Shown here piece after piece: positions 40,473 to 47,563 of a stretch of DNA of 64,000 bases. Source of the DNA: a virus; IMG/VR virus record IMGVR_UViG_3300023174_000038, positions 124,001-188,000 of that record. The stretch is one strand, 5' to 3'. The position numbers and the translations under genes are program-made. Position 1 is the stretch's first letter; each line of letters starts with the position of its first letter. A model generated the notes under the pieces. It made no database searches. It was not told the origin of the DNA and saw nothing but the letters and a program-made list of their open reading frames with translations.

Positions 40473-41414
40473 ATGTCAATAACAATAACAACGGGTGGAA
40501 TAACAATGACTGGTGGAGGTGTAAGCTTTAGTGCCGCACCACCCTCCACACCAACAGCCAGTTGGGTAGCCGGCGGAGGAAATATATTATCAACGGTAGA
40601 TCGTATTACATATGCTACTGATACTGCTACTGCAAGTGTGCGTGGCCCTCTTAGTTGGGCAACTAACAAACAGGCAGCTACTGGTAATTTGACTTATGGT
40701 TGGTGGGCCGGCGGATTTGATGGTGTTGCTCCTACTGATTTTGCAAGTACAGTACAACGAATTACATATGCCACAGATACTGCTGCCTCAAGTATTCGCG
40801 GTCCAATAAATTCAGAAAAAACTATGTTGGCTGCTGCAGGAACCACAGATTATGGATGGTTTGCCGGTGGAGCTTTGTATGTACAAACAGAACAATCAAC
40901 AGTAGATCGTATAACATATGCAACTGATACAGCAACTGCATCATTACGTGGTACAATAAGTTTAGCTAGATACTATTTGGGCGGAACATCAGATGGTAGT
41001 ACGTATGGATGGTTTGGTGGTGGTTATGCACCTTATAGAAGTAGGGTGGATCGTATAACATATGCAACAGATACAGCAACTGCTAGTGTACGTGGTCCAT
41101 TAAATATATCTATAATAATACCGGCAGCAACAGGTAATACAACTAATGGTTGGTGGGGAGGCGGATATGCTTCCGGTGCTTCAACAGCAGTATATCGTGT
41201 AACTTATGCAACCGATACAAATACAGCAAGTGTTCGTGGACCATTAAGTCAATCTGTGGGTACTGCATCAGGAAACTTGTCTTATGGTTGGTTTATGGGT
41301 GCTATTAACGTAGATAGAATTGATTATTCAAATGATACTGCTACTGCAAGTTTGCGTGGACAACTAGCAACAAATAGATCTACTTATGGTGCATCAGCTT
41401 CGGGTGTACAATAA
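40473..41414 (+). CDS. Six-repeat propeller-like virion protein, 313 aa (paralogue 6)
   Basis: It starts MSITITTGGITMTGGG. Six repeats open ASWVAGG, YGWWAGG, YGWFAGG, YGWFGGG, NGWWGGG and YGWFMGA; the last blade lacks the usual loop and goes directly to NVDRIDYSND. It ends ASGVQ. This last copy of the second cluster is followed by a late promoter and the APS-kinase fusion gene. Its role is inferred as for its paralogues. Confidence 0.7.
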   Translation: MSITITTGGITMTGGGVSFSAAPPSTPTASWVAGGGNILSTVDRITYATDTATASVRGPLSWATNKQAATGNLTYGWWAGGFDGVAPTDFASTVQRITYATDTAASSIRGPINSEKTMLAAAGTTDYGWFAGGALYVQTEQSTVDRITYATDTATASLRGTISLARYYLGGTSDGSTYGWFGGGYAPYRSRVDRITYATDTATASVRGPLNISIIIPAATGNTTNGWWGGGYASGASTAVYRVTYATDTNTASVRGPLSQSVGTASGNLSYGWFMGAINVDRIDYSNDTATASLRGQLATNRSTYGASASGVQ

Positions 41415-41438
41415 AATATACGGGTAAGCTATCTCTAC

Positions 41439-41446
41439 TATAAATA
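41439..41446 (+). promoter_or_regulatory. Late promoter (TATAAATA)
   Basis: An exact T4 late octamer 22 nt before ATG 41469, with AGGAG between them. Confidence 0.7.
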
Positions 41447-41468
41447 TTTTTATATCAGGAGATAAAAC

Positions 41469-42260
41469 ATGACACAACGTATTCTTATTATGGGCTTGCC
41501 CGGCGCAGGCAAAACTTATTTGGCACAACACTTACTTGGGCATCTACAAACGGCTAATAAACGAGTAGCTTGGCTTAACGCAGACGATGTCCGTAAAAAA
41601 TATAACGACTGGGACTTCAGTAAAGAAGGTCGCATTCGTCAAAGTCTACGTATGCGTGAACTAGCAGATAACATGACTGACACTGACTACGTTATATGCG
41701 ATTTTGTTGCACCATTGGTTGAAATGCGTAATAACTTTAAAGCTGATTGGACTATCTGGGTTGATACTATCAGTGAAGGTAGATACGAAGATACTAATAA
41801 AGCATTCGTCCCACCAGAAGTATATGACTTCCGTATCACAGAACAAAATAGTGAAAAATGGAGTGAGTTCATCTTTGCACATATATACGATAATAGACGT
41901 AGACCAACATTCAATTGGCAAAAAGAAACGGTACAGATGCTAGGAAGGTGGCAACCATGGCATGATGGTCATCGTGCATTGTTTGAACGTGCTATTGCTA
42001 AAACAGGACAAGTAATTATTCAAATACGTGACTGTCAAGGCTGGCAAGGTAGTAACCCATTTGAAATAGAAAAGGTCAAATCATTCATTAAACGTGATTT
42101 GGACATGTTATATCAAGGTCAATATGAAATTCAAGTTGTACCAAATATCACTAACATTACTTATGGGCGTGATGTTGGTTATAAAATTGAACAAGAAACA
42201 TTTGACGAAAAAATTCATGCTATAAGTGCCACAAGTATACGTAAAATGTTAGGATTATAA
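41469..42260 (+). CDS. APS kinase-like / nucleotidyltransferase fusion, 263 aa
   Basis: Residues 1-~125 match adenylylsulfate kinase (CysC): P-loop GLPGAGKT (9-16), NADDVRKKY, a DFVAP segment and WVDTISEGRYEDTNKAF. This enzyme makes PAPS from APS and ATP. Residues ~155-263 are a second domain of the HxGH nucleotidyltransferase fold, with GRWQPWHDGH (159-168) and ISATSIRKM (252-260). The order, kinase then transferase, is that of animal PAPS synthetase. However, the C-terminal domain is only ~110 residues and its motifs are closer to NMN-adenylyltransferase or cytidylyltransferases than to ATP sulfurylase. It probably supplies PAPS to the sulfotransferase at 31719. The second activity is open. 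Confidence 0.78.
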   Translation: MTQRILIMGLPGAGKTYLAQHLLGHLQTANKRVAWLNADDVRKKYNDWDFSKEGRIRQSLRMRELADNMTDTDYVICDFVAPLVEMRNNFKADWTIWVDTISEGRYEDTNKAFVPPEVYDFRITEQNSEKWSEFIFAHIYDNRRRPTFNWQKETVQMLGRWQPWHDGHRALFERAIAKTGQVIIQIRDCQGWQGSNPFEIEKVKSFIKRDLDMLYQGQYEIQVVPNITNITYGRDVGYKIEQETFDEKIHAISATSIRKMLGL

Positions 42261-42274
42261 ACCAGTCTTTTTAA

Positions 42275-42296
42275 ATTAGATAAGTAGTTATCTAAT
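42275..42296 (+). promoter_or_regulatory. Hairpin covering a start codon
   Basis: ATTAGATAA (42275-42283), loop GTAG, TTATCTAAT (42288-42296): a perfect 9-bp stem. The A and T of the ATG at 42295-42297 are in the 3' arm, and no ribosome-binding site is visible. A possible control of translation. Confidence 0.5.
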
Positions 42297-42732
42297 GAAT
42301 ACATTTCAATCGTCTTACGACAATAGATTACAATCTTGGTATAATTTACGCAATCAAATCAAATCACTTGATTTAGCTCAACAATGTGTGGAAATTGACA
42401 AGTGGTGGCAACAAGCCCCACTTGTCAACCACTATCTACACCCAATTGATTTACCCACATGGCCCGGGCCTTGGGAGCTTTTGGTAGAAAACACCTACTG
42501 TACGCTTGCAAGAGGACTAGGAATGTGCTATACTCTACTATTAATGAATATTACTGATATAGAGTTTGTGTTAGCTACTGATAGTCAAGGAAATGACACA
42601 TCATTAGTCTTGGTAGACAACGCAAAATATCTGCTTAATTACTGGCCAAACACCGTGATAAGTAATAATCTACAAGATTTTAAAATAGTAAGCAAATTAG
42701 ATATAACAACAATTAATAATAAGATAGGGTAA
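42295..42732 (+). CDS. Unknown phage protein, 145 aa
   Basis: Not recognised functionally. It is rich in Trp and Tyr, with IDKWWQQAPLVNHYLH, LPTWPGPWELL and TLARGLGMCYTLLLM. It lies directly upstream of nrdA with a 2-nt gap, so it may be co-transcribed with the nucleotide-reduction genes. The start codon lies in a hairpin. I recall similar proteins in T4-like aquatic phages, without an assigned role. Confidence 0.6.
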   Translation: MNTFQSSYDNRLQSWYNLRNQIKSLDLAQQCVEIDKWWQQAPLVNHYLHPIDLPTWPGPWELLVENTYCTLARGLGMCYTLLLMNITDIEFVLATDSQGNDTSLVLVDNAKYLLNYWPNTVISNNLQDFKIVSKLDITTINNKIG

Positions 42733-42734
42733 AA

Positions 42735-44207
42735 ATGAAAATATACGTCACCAAAAGAGATGGGACAAAAGAGCCATTAATGTTAGAAAAATGGCAAGCG
42801 CAAGTAGCAAAAATATGTGTGGGGATACCTGATGTTAGCCCTTCAATGGTAGAGATAAAATCACAACTACACTTCTATGATGGAATTTCAACACAAGAAA
42901 TTGATGGAATTACATTACGTGCAGTTGTTGATTTGATTGACGTAGAAAACAATCCAGATGTAGGACATACAAACTATCAATATGTAGCAGGTAAACAACG
43001 TCTATCAATGTTACGTAAAGATGTATATGGTAACTACGAGCCTCCCCGTCTGTATGATATCGTAGTAACTAATGTAGCTACAGGATTATATACACCAGAA
43101 TTACTAGAATGGTATAGTGAAGAAGATTGGAACAAGATGGATGACATGCTTGACCATTCTAAGGACGAGCAATATAGTTATGCCGCCATTGAACAATTGA
43201 TTGAAAAATATCTAGTAAAGAATAGATCAACAAAACAAACATATGAAACACCTCAAGTTAGATACATGGTTGCAGCCGCTACAGTTTTTCATAAAGAAGA
43301 ACCTAATAGTGCCCGTATGCGTTATATTAAAGAATATTATAATGCAGCCAGTGATGGGTTGTTTACTCTTGCTACTCCTGTGCTTGCAGGCTTGGGTACT
43401 CCAACAAAGCAATTTTCATCCTGTGTTCTTATTCGCTCCGACGACGATTTGGATAGTATTTTTGCTAGCGGAGAAATGATGGCAAAATATGCTAGTAAAC
43501 GTGCTGGCATTGGTTTAGAAATAGGAAGACTACGACCATTAGGCAGTCCTATTCGTGGTGGTGAGATTATGCATACAGGCATGATCCCATTCTTAAAGAA
43601 ATGGTTTGGTGACTTAAGAAGTTGCAGTCAAGGAGGTATTCGTAATGCAAGTGCTACAGTATTTTATCCCATTTGGCATCATCAGTTTGATGACCTTATC
43701 GTACTTAAAAACAATCAAGGAACAGACGAAACTAGAGTCAGGTTCATGGACTATGGGGTTGTTCTTAGTGCATTCTTCTGGAGACGATTTAAAAACAAAG
43801 AACAAATAACATTCTTTGATCCCAATGAAGTGCCTGACTTATATGAAGCATTTTACAAAAACACAGAACTATTTGAAGAACTATATGTAAAATACGAAAA
43901 ACGTAAAGACTTACGAAAGAAAACAATGTCGGCCGAAGAAGTATTCAAGTCGGGCATTCTTAAAGAACGAACAGATACAGGACGTATCTACCTAGTGTTC
44001 GTTGATAATGTTATGAATCAAGGACCATTTGATCCTGAATATCATACAATTTACCAGTCAAATTTATGTTGCGAGATCCTTTTGCCCACCAAGAGTTTCA
44101 AGAGAATGAATCCGGAACGCAAGTTAATTCGTGTCAAGAAATCTAATGTTGACGAGTTTATGAAAACGAAATCAAACGACATTGTTAACATTAGGAAGAT
44201 AAAATAG
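42735..44207 (+). CDS. nrdA: Ribonucleotide reductase alpha subunit, N-terminal piece, 490 aa
   Basis: First part of class I NDP reductase. Residues ~1-90 form an ATP-cone-like regulatory region. FSSCVLI gives Cys230 (E. coli Cys225). SNLCCEILLPT (442-452) gives Asn443, Cys445 and Glu447, matching E. coli Asn437, radical Cys439 and Glu441. Homology stops near residue 461; 462-490 is an unrelated basic tail ending in two consecutive TAG codons. The remaining part, with the Cys462 equivalent, is encoded at 45840-46856 after an endonuclease and three small genes. The pieces most likely assemble as two polypeptides, as known for the split NrdA of phage Aeh1. Confidence 0.88.
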   Translation: MKIYVTKRDGTKEPLMLEKWQAQVAKICVGIPDVSPSMVEIKSQLHFYDGISTQEIDGITLRAVVDLIDVENNPDVGHTNYQYVAGKQRLSMLRKDVYGNYEPPRLYDIVVTNVATGLYTPELLEWYSEEDWNKMDDMLDHSKDEQYSYAAIEQLIEKYLVKNRSTKQTYETPQVRYMVAAATVFHKEEPNSARMRYIKEYYNAASDGLFTLATPVLAGLGTPTKQFSSCVLIRSDDDLDSIFASGEMMAKYASKRAGIGLEIGRLRPLGSPIRGGEIMHTGMIPFLKKWFGDLRSCSQGGIRNASATVFYPIWHHQFDDLIVLKNNQGTDETRVRFMDYGVVLSAFFWRRFKNKEQITFFDPNEVPDLYEAFYKNTELFEELYVKYEKRKDLRKKTMSAEEVFKSGILKERTDTGRIYLVFVDNVMNQGPFDPEYHTIYQSNLCCEILLPTKSFKRMNPERKLIRVKKSNVDEFMKTKSNDIVNIRKIK

Positions 44208-44226
44208 TAGGTAATAGTATTTCAAG

Positions 44227-44234
44227 TATAAATA
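44227..44234 (+). promoter_or_regulatory. Late promoter (TATAAATA)
   Basis: An exact T4 late octamer 20 nt before the ATG of the GIY-YIG gene at 44255. It gives the inserted endonuclease, and possibly the genes behind it including the nrdA 3' piece, their own transcription. Confidence 0.65.
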
Positions 44235-44254
44235 AGAGTATAGGAAATACTTTT

Positions 44255-45079
44255 ATGAAGAAATACATTATCTATTGTCATACACTAAATGGTAAGAAAT
44301 ACATAGGTTATACAAGTAAAACGATGGAAGAACGATTGCAGGATCATATTGGAGAAGCATTAGAAGGAAGTGATAGACATTTCCATCGTGCTATCAAAAA
44401 GTATGGGTCTGAAAATATTGTCTCAGAAATCTTAGCAGAAGTATACAATAAAGACGAAGCCAAAAAGTTAGAAGAAACTTTCGTTGAAAAGTTAGATACT
44501 TTCAAAAATGGCTATAATATGACTCGCGGCGGTGATGGTGGCAACACTCTTGAAAAATATACAGACGAAAAGATGAAAGAGCATCGTAAATTGAAATCTT
44601 ATAACGCTGTTGGAATGAACAATGGCAACGCAAAGCCTAATATTACCAAAGAAATGATAGTAGATGCTGTAGTTCAATTTTGTATTGAGAACAATAAACA
44701 AGGCGATTATTTGTTAAGAAAAGAGATTGAATCGATCCTCAAAGAGCAATTGGGCGTTAGTCAAATGATATTAAAGAATAGAATTGATAATGGGCTAAAA
44801 CAGTTAATTGATGAAGTAAACAAGAAGTTATCTACCCCTGTAAAATATGATCCATACTATAGAGGTGAGGATCATAAGAAGCGGTTAGCATCGGCAACAT
44901 CAAAGTTGCGCTGGGCGACAAATGGTATTGATAATGTAAAACTACCGGCAGATGAATTGGATAAATTTCTCAAAGAAAACCCAACATATAAACAAGGTAG
45001 AAAATTGAAGAATAGTGAAGATAGAAAAGAAATTAAATCAAAGTTGGGTTATAGTAGAATAGGATTAGGGAATGTATGA
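44255..45079 (+). CDS. GIY-YIG homing endonuclease, 274 aa
   Basis: The catalytic domain is at residues ~1-95: YIIYCHTLNGKKYIGYT is the GIY-YIG motif, followed by EERLQDHIGEA, a HRAIKKYG segment and EETFVEKLDTFKNGYNMTRGG. The C-terminal half is basic and helical, suiting DNA binding. It separates the two halves of nrdA and has its own late promoter. Endonucleases of this type cut phage genomes lacking the insert and so spread their own gene. The stop overlaps the next ATG by 4 nt. It could instead be called a Seg-like endonuclease. Confidence 0.85.
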   Translation: MKKYIIYCHTLNGKKYIGYTSKTMEERLQDHIGEALEGSDRHFHRAIKKYGSENIVSEILAEVYNKDEAKKLEETFVEKLDTFKNGYNMTRGGDGGNTLEKYTDEKMKEHRKLKSYNAVGMNNGNAKPNITKEMIVDAVVQFCIENNKQGDYLLRKEIESILKEQLGVSQMILKNRIDNGLKQLIDEVNKKLSTPVKYDPYYRGEDHKKRLASATSKLRWATNGIDNVKLPADELDKFLKENPTYKQGRKLKNSEDRKEIKSKLGYSRIGLGNV

Positions 45080-45372
45080 ACAAACGAATCAAACAGTTAG
45101 CAACAGAAGTTGGTATCAGTGTTGAATACTTAAACAATACCAAACAGTGGCCATTGATAGAGGCATTAGCCGAAAGAATTGTAGAAGAATGTATCGGATG
45201 TTGTGAACAAGTTATTAGTGATCCTGTTCCTGAATCAGTTGATACTTTTGAACAAGGTGGAATTCATTGTATAGATGAGATTCGACAACACTTTGGTATT
45301 GGTATGAGCACAGAAGATAAAAAGATCCTAATCAAAGAACTGTTAGGAGTAAAAAATGAACGATCGGATTAA
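45076..45372 (+). CDS. Small phage protein inside split nrdA, 98 aa
   Basis: It starts MNKRIKQLATEVGIS and contains LAERIVEECIGCCEQV. It is a paralogue of the next gene (shared RIKQLA near the start and AExIxxEC in the middle). Such short acidic proteins are common in T4-like aquatic phages and have no known function. Its ATG overlaps the stop of the endonuclease by 4 nt, so it is translated with it. Confidence 0.6.
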   Translation: MNKRIKQLATEVGISVEYLNNTKQWPLIEALAERIVEECIGCCEQVISDPVPESVDTFEQGGIHCIDEIRQHFGIGMSTEDKKILIKELLGVKNERSD

Positions 45373-45574
45373 ACAACTCGCTGAACAGGCTAGACAAGAA
45401 TTTTTACAATTGCCAACAGGATACACAGCAGAACAAGTTGGAATGTATCCCCAGTTGATGGAACGGTTCGCCGAACTAATCATCACAGAATGTTTGGATA
45501 TTGCCAACGACACACGATATGATGGCAAGGTAGTTGCCAACCGTATCAAGTTTGTTTTTGAAGTTGAAGAATGA
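45356..45574 (+). CDS. Small phage protein inside split nrdA, 72 aa
   Basis: It starts MNDRIKQLAEQARQEFL and continues MERFAELIITECLDIAND, which repeats the pattern of the preceding gene; the two look like tandem duplicates. TTAGGAGTAAAAA upstream is a strong ribosome-binding site inside the previous gene, and the ATG overlaps its 3' end by 17 nt. No function known. Confidence 0.6.
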   Translation: MNDRIKQLAEQARQEFLQLPTGYTAEQVGMYPQLMERFAELIITECLDIANDTRYDGKVVANRIKFVFEVEE

Positions 45575-45843
45575 TTGATTATTACCAAGCACTAAGAGAA
45601 ATGCACCAGGGCAATGTAGTTAAATATGTTGGCACGGTAAATGGAAATGTAATGAGCGACAAGGGTGCTAGTTTCTGTATGTGCCGTGGTTGTATCTTTT
45701 TATTCGACAACGGTGTAATCAAATGGAACAAGTTGGGATATATGGTTTACGACCCAGACTATCGTTATGAGCTAACTGGAGAGACAGTTGATCCAAGGGC
45801 ATGGAAACCAGAAGAGACAAAAAAGCAAAAGGATAAAGAATGA
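45571..45843 (+). CDS. Small phage protein inside split nrdA, 90 aa
   Basis: It starts MIDYYQALREMHQGN. The middle is beta-rich with CMCRGCIFLF, and the C-terminus is charged (KPEETKKQKDKE). The ATG overlaps the previous stop by 4 nt, and its own stop overlaps the start of the nrdA 3' piece (ATGA), so all four inserted genes and nrdA-b form one overlapping chain. Unknown function; similar small proteins are frequent in aquatic T4-like phages. Confidence 0.58.
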   Translation: MIDYYQALREMHQGNVVKYVGTVNGNVMSDKGASFCMCRGCIFLFDNGVIKWNKLGYMVYDPDYRYELTGETVDPRAWKPEETKKQKDKE

Positions 45844-46856
45844 ACAAGTTATACGAAGAAATAGAATATCTACCCGAAGAGTTAGATGACGAATATGAAT
45901 ACTATGAAATTGACGAAGCGGAGGGACGAATCGCTTTATGTACGCTGGGATCTATTAACTGGGGTGCGTTCCGTAATCCTGAAGACATGCGCCGTGCTTG
46001 TCGCATATTGCATCGTAGCCTCAATAACATTCTTGACTATCAAGATTTTCTATCCATTCAATCTAAACTATCAAACGATGAAATCAGACCTCTTGGAATT
46101 GGAATCACTAATCTTGCCTACTGGCACGCCAAGCGAAGTCTTAAGTACGGAGAGAAAGACTCCTTGGCTGAAGTCAAGACGTGGATGGAACACTTATCCT
46201 TCTACTTAACTGAAGCAAGTGTAGAACTAGCACAAGAACGCGGTCGTTGTGAACATAGCGATAAAACACGTTATGGTCAAGGCATCTTCCCCTGGGAACT
46301 ACGTGCTAAAGGTGTAAACGAATTAACTAACTTTGATCCAGAACTTAATTGGGAAGGACTACGTGCTATGATGCGTAGTCATGGTGTCCGTAATGCTACG
46401 CAAATGGCTGTTGCTCCTGTAGAATCAAGTAGTGTAGTTATTAATAGCACTAATGGTATTGAAATGCCAATGAGTTTGATAAGTGTTAAAGAAAGTAAAG
46501 CAGGAAGTTTTGTACAAGTTGTTCCAGAATATCATAAGTTGAAAAACAAATATCAATTGATGTGGGATCAAAAAGATTGTGATGGTTATCTAAAAACAGC
46601 GGCAGTGATTGCAGCCTATGTTGACCAAAGCATAAGTACTAATACGTTTTATAATCCAGCACATTTCCCTGAGCGTAAAGTCCCAACAACATTGATTGCT
46701 AAGAACTTAATGCAGGCACACTATTATGGTATCAAGACCTTCTATTATAGCTTGATTAACAAAGCAGGTAGTAAGAGCCAAGATGAAACTGTATTAGATT
46801 TACCAAGTGGCTTTAATGATATGGATGAAGAAGATTGCGAGGCTTGTAAATTATAA
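45840..46856 (+). CDS. nrdA: Ribonucleotide reductase alpha subunit, C-terminal piece, 338 aa
   Basis: Second part of class I NDP reductase. IALCTLGSIN gives Cys34, equivalent to E. coli Cys462, the partner of Cys225. TFYYS near residue 308 holds the Tyr pair of the radical pathway (E. coli Tyr730-Tyr731), and the C-terminal CEAC is the redox-active tail pair reduced by glutaredoxin. The first ~25 residues are an acidic tail (EEIEYLPEELDDEYEYY) probably acquired at the split; it could pair with the basic tail of the N-terminal piece. AAGGATAAAGA precedes the ATG. It must associate with the 42735-44207 product to form an active site. Confidence 0.87.
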   Translation: MNKLYEEIEYLPEELDDEYEYYEIDEAEGRIALCTLGSINWGAFRNPEDMRRACRILHRSLNNILDYQDFLSIQSKLSNDEIRPLGIGITNLAYWHAKRSLKYGEKDSLAEVKTWMEHLSFYLTEASVELAQERGRCEHSDKTRYGQGIFPWELRAKGVNELTNFDPELNWEGLRAMMRSHGVRNATQMAVAPVESSSVVINSTNGIEMPMSLISVKESKAGSFVQVVPEYHKLKNKYQLMWDQKDCDGYLKTAAVIAAYVDQSISTNTFYNPAHFPERKVPTTLIAKNLMQAHYYGIKTFYYSLINKAGSKSQDETVLDLPSGFNDMDEEDCEACKL

Positions 46857-47563
46857 TGAACTATCAAAAAATATATAATAATTTAATAGAGCGTTCAAAA
46901 AACCGATTAGTTGAAGGATATAGTGAAAAACATCACATTATCCCTCGCTGCCTAGGTGGAACAAATGAAAAAGAAAATATTACTCGGTTAACTGCGGAAG
47001 AACACTATTTGGCTCATCAACTTCTTGTTAAGATGTATCCTAACAATTTTAAACTAATTCGTGCAATGCATATGATGACAGTTAATAGTAATTATACTAT
47101 AAGAAACAATAAATCATTTGGTTGGATTCGCAGACAAAACGCCATTGCAATGTCGGTAAGTATGAAGGTATATCAAAAAGAAAACGGTCACCCAAGAGGT
47201 ATGGCAGGTAAAACTAATACAATAGCGTCTAACATTAAACGCTCGGGTAGTATGAAGGGTATACCGTGCCCAAGTCGCGGTGTAAGAGGGCCGAGAGGAT
47301 CACGGGCATCCCCGCTAAAAGTAGTATGTCGGTTAGATAATAGAAAAGAGTTAGATATGGCAAATTTTATGGCATACTGCAAGAGATTAGATAATCCTGC
47401 AAAAGCAATAGAACAAGATGCTAATCGTTCAAAAGCAACAAAAGGTATTCCAAAACCGCAAGAAAAAGTTAAATGTCCGCATTGTCTATTAATCGGCGGA
47501 GCAAATATTATGAAGCATCATCATTTTGATAATTGTAAAGAAAAGAAAGAAGAACATGTCTAA
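46856..47563 (+). CDS. HNH homing endonuclease, 235 aa
   Basis: KHHIIPRCLGGTNEKENI (residues ~25-42) followed by EEHYLAHQLL is an HNH nuclease core. The middle is basic and Gly/Arg-rich. The C-terminus has a Cys4/His-type finger, KCPHC...KHHHFDNC, like that of the reverse-strand endonuclease at 48899. It sits exactly between nrdA-b and nrdB, its start overlapping the nrdA-b stop (TAATG) and its end overlapping the nrdB start by 8 nt, so insertion left both neighbours intact. Confidence 0.82.
   Translation: MNYQKIYNNLIERSKNRLVEGYSEKHHIIPRCLGGTNEKENITRLTAEEHYLAHQLLVKMYPNNFKLIRAMHMMTVNSNYTIRNNKSFGWIRRQNAIAMSVSMKVYQKENGHPRGMAGKTNTIASNIKRSGSMKGIPCPSRGVRGPRGSRASPLKVVCRLDNRKELDMANFMAYCKRLDNPAKAIEQDANRSKATKGIPKPQEKVKCPHCLLIGGANIMKHHHFDNCKEKKEEHV

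Noticed and set aside
41661-41943. Alternative ORFs on both strands over the APS-kinase gene
   Set aside because: They overlap a clear P-loop kinase frame and show no family features.
44208-45839. Group I intron or intein in nrdA
   Set aside because: The interval carries four overlapping complete genes with a promoter and start signals, and both nrdA pieces have their own stop or start plus extra tails. No intein blocks are seen. RNA data could still reopen the intron option.
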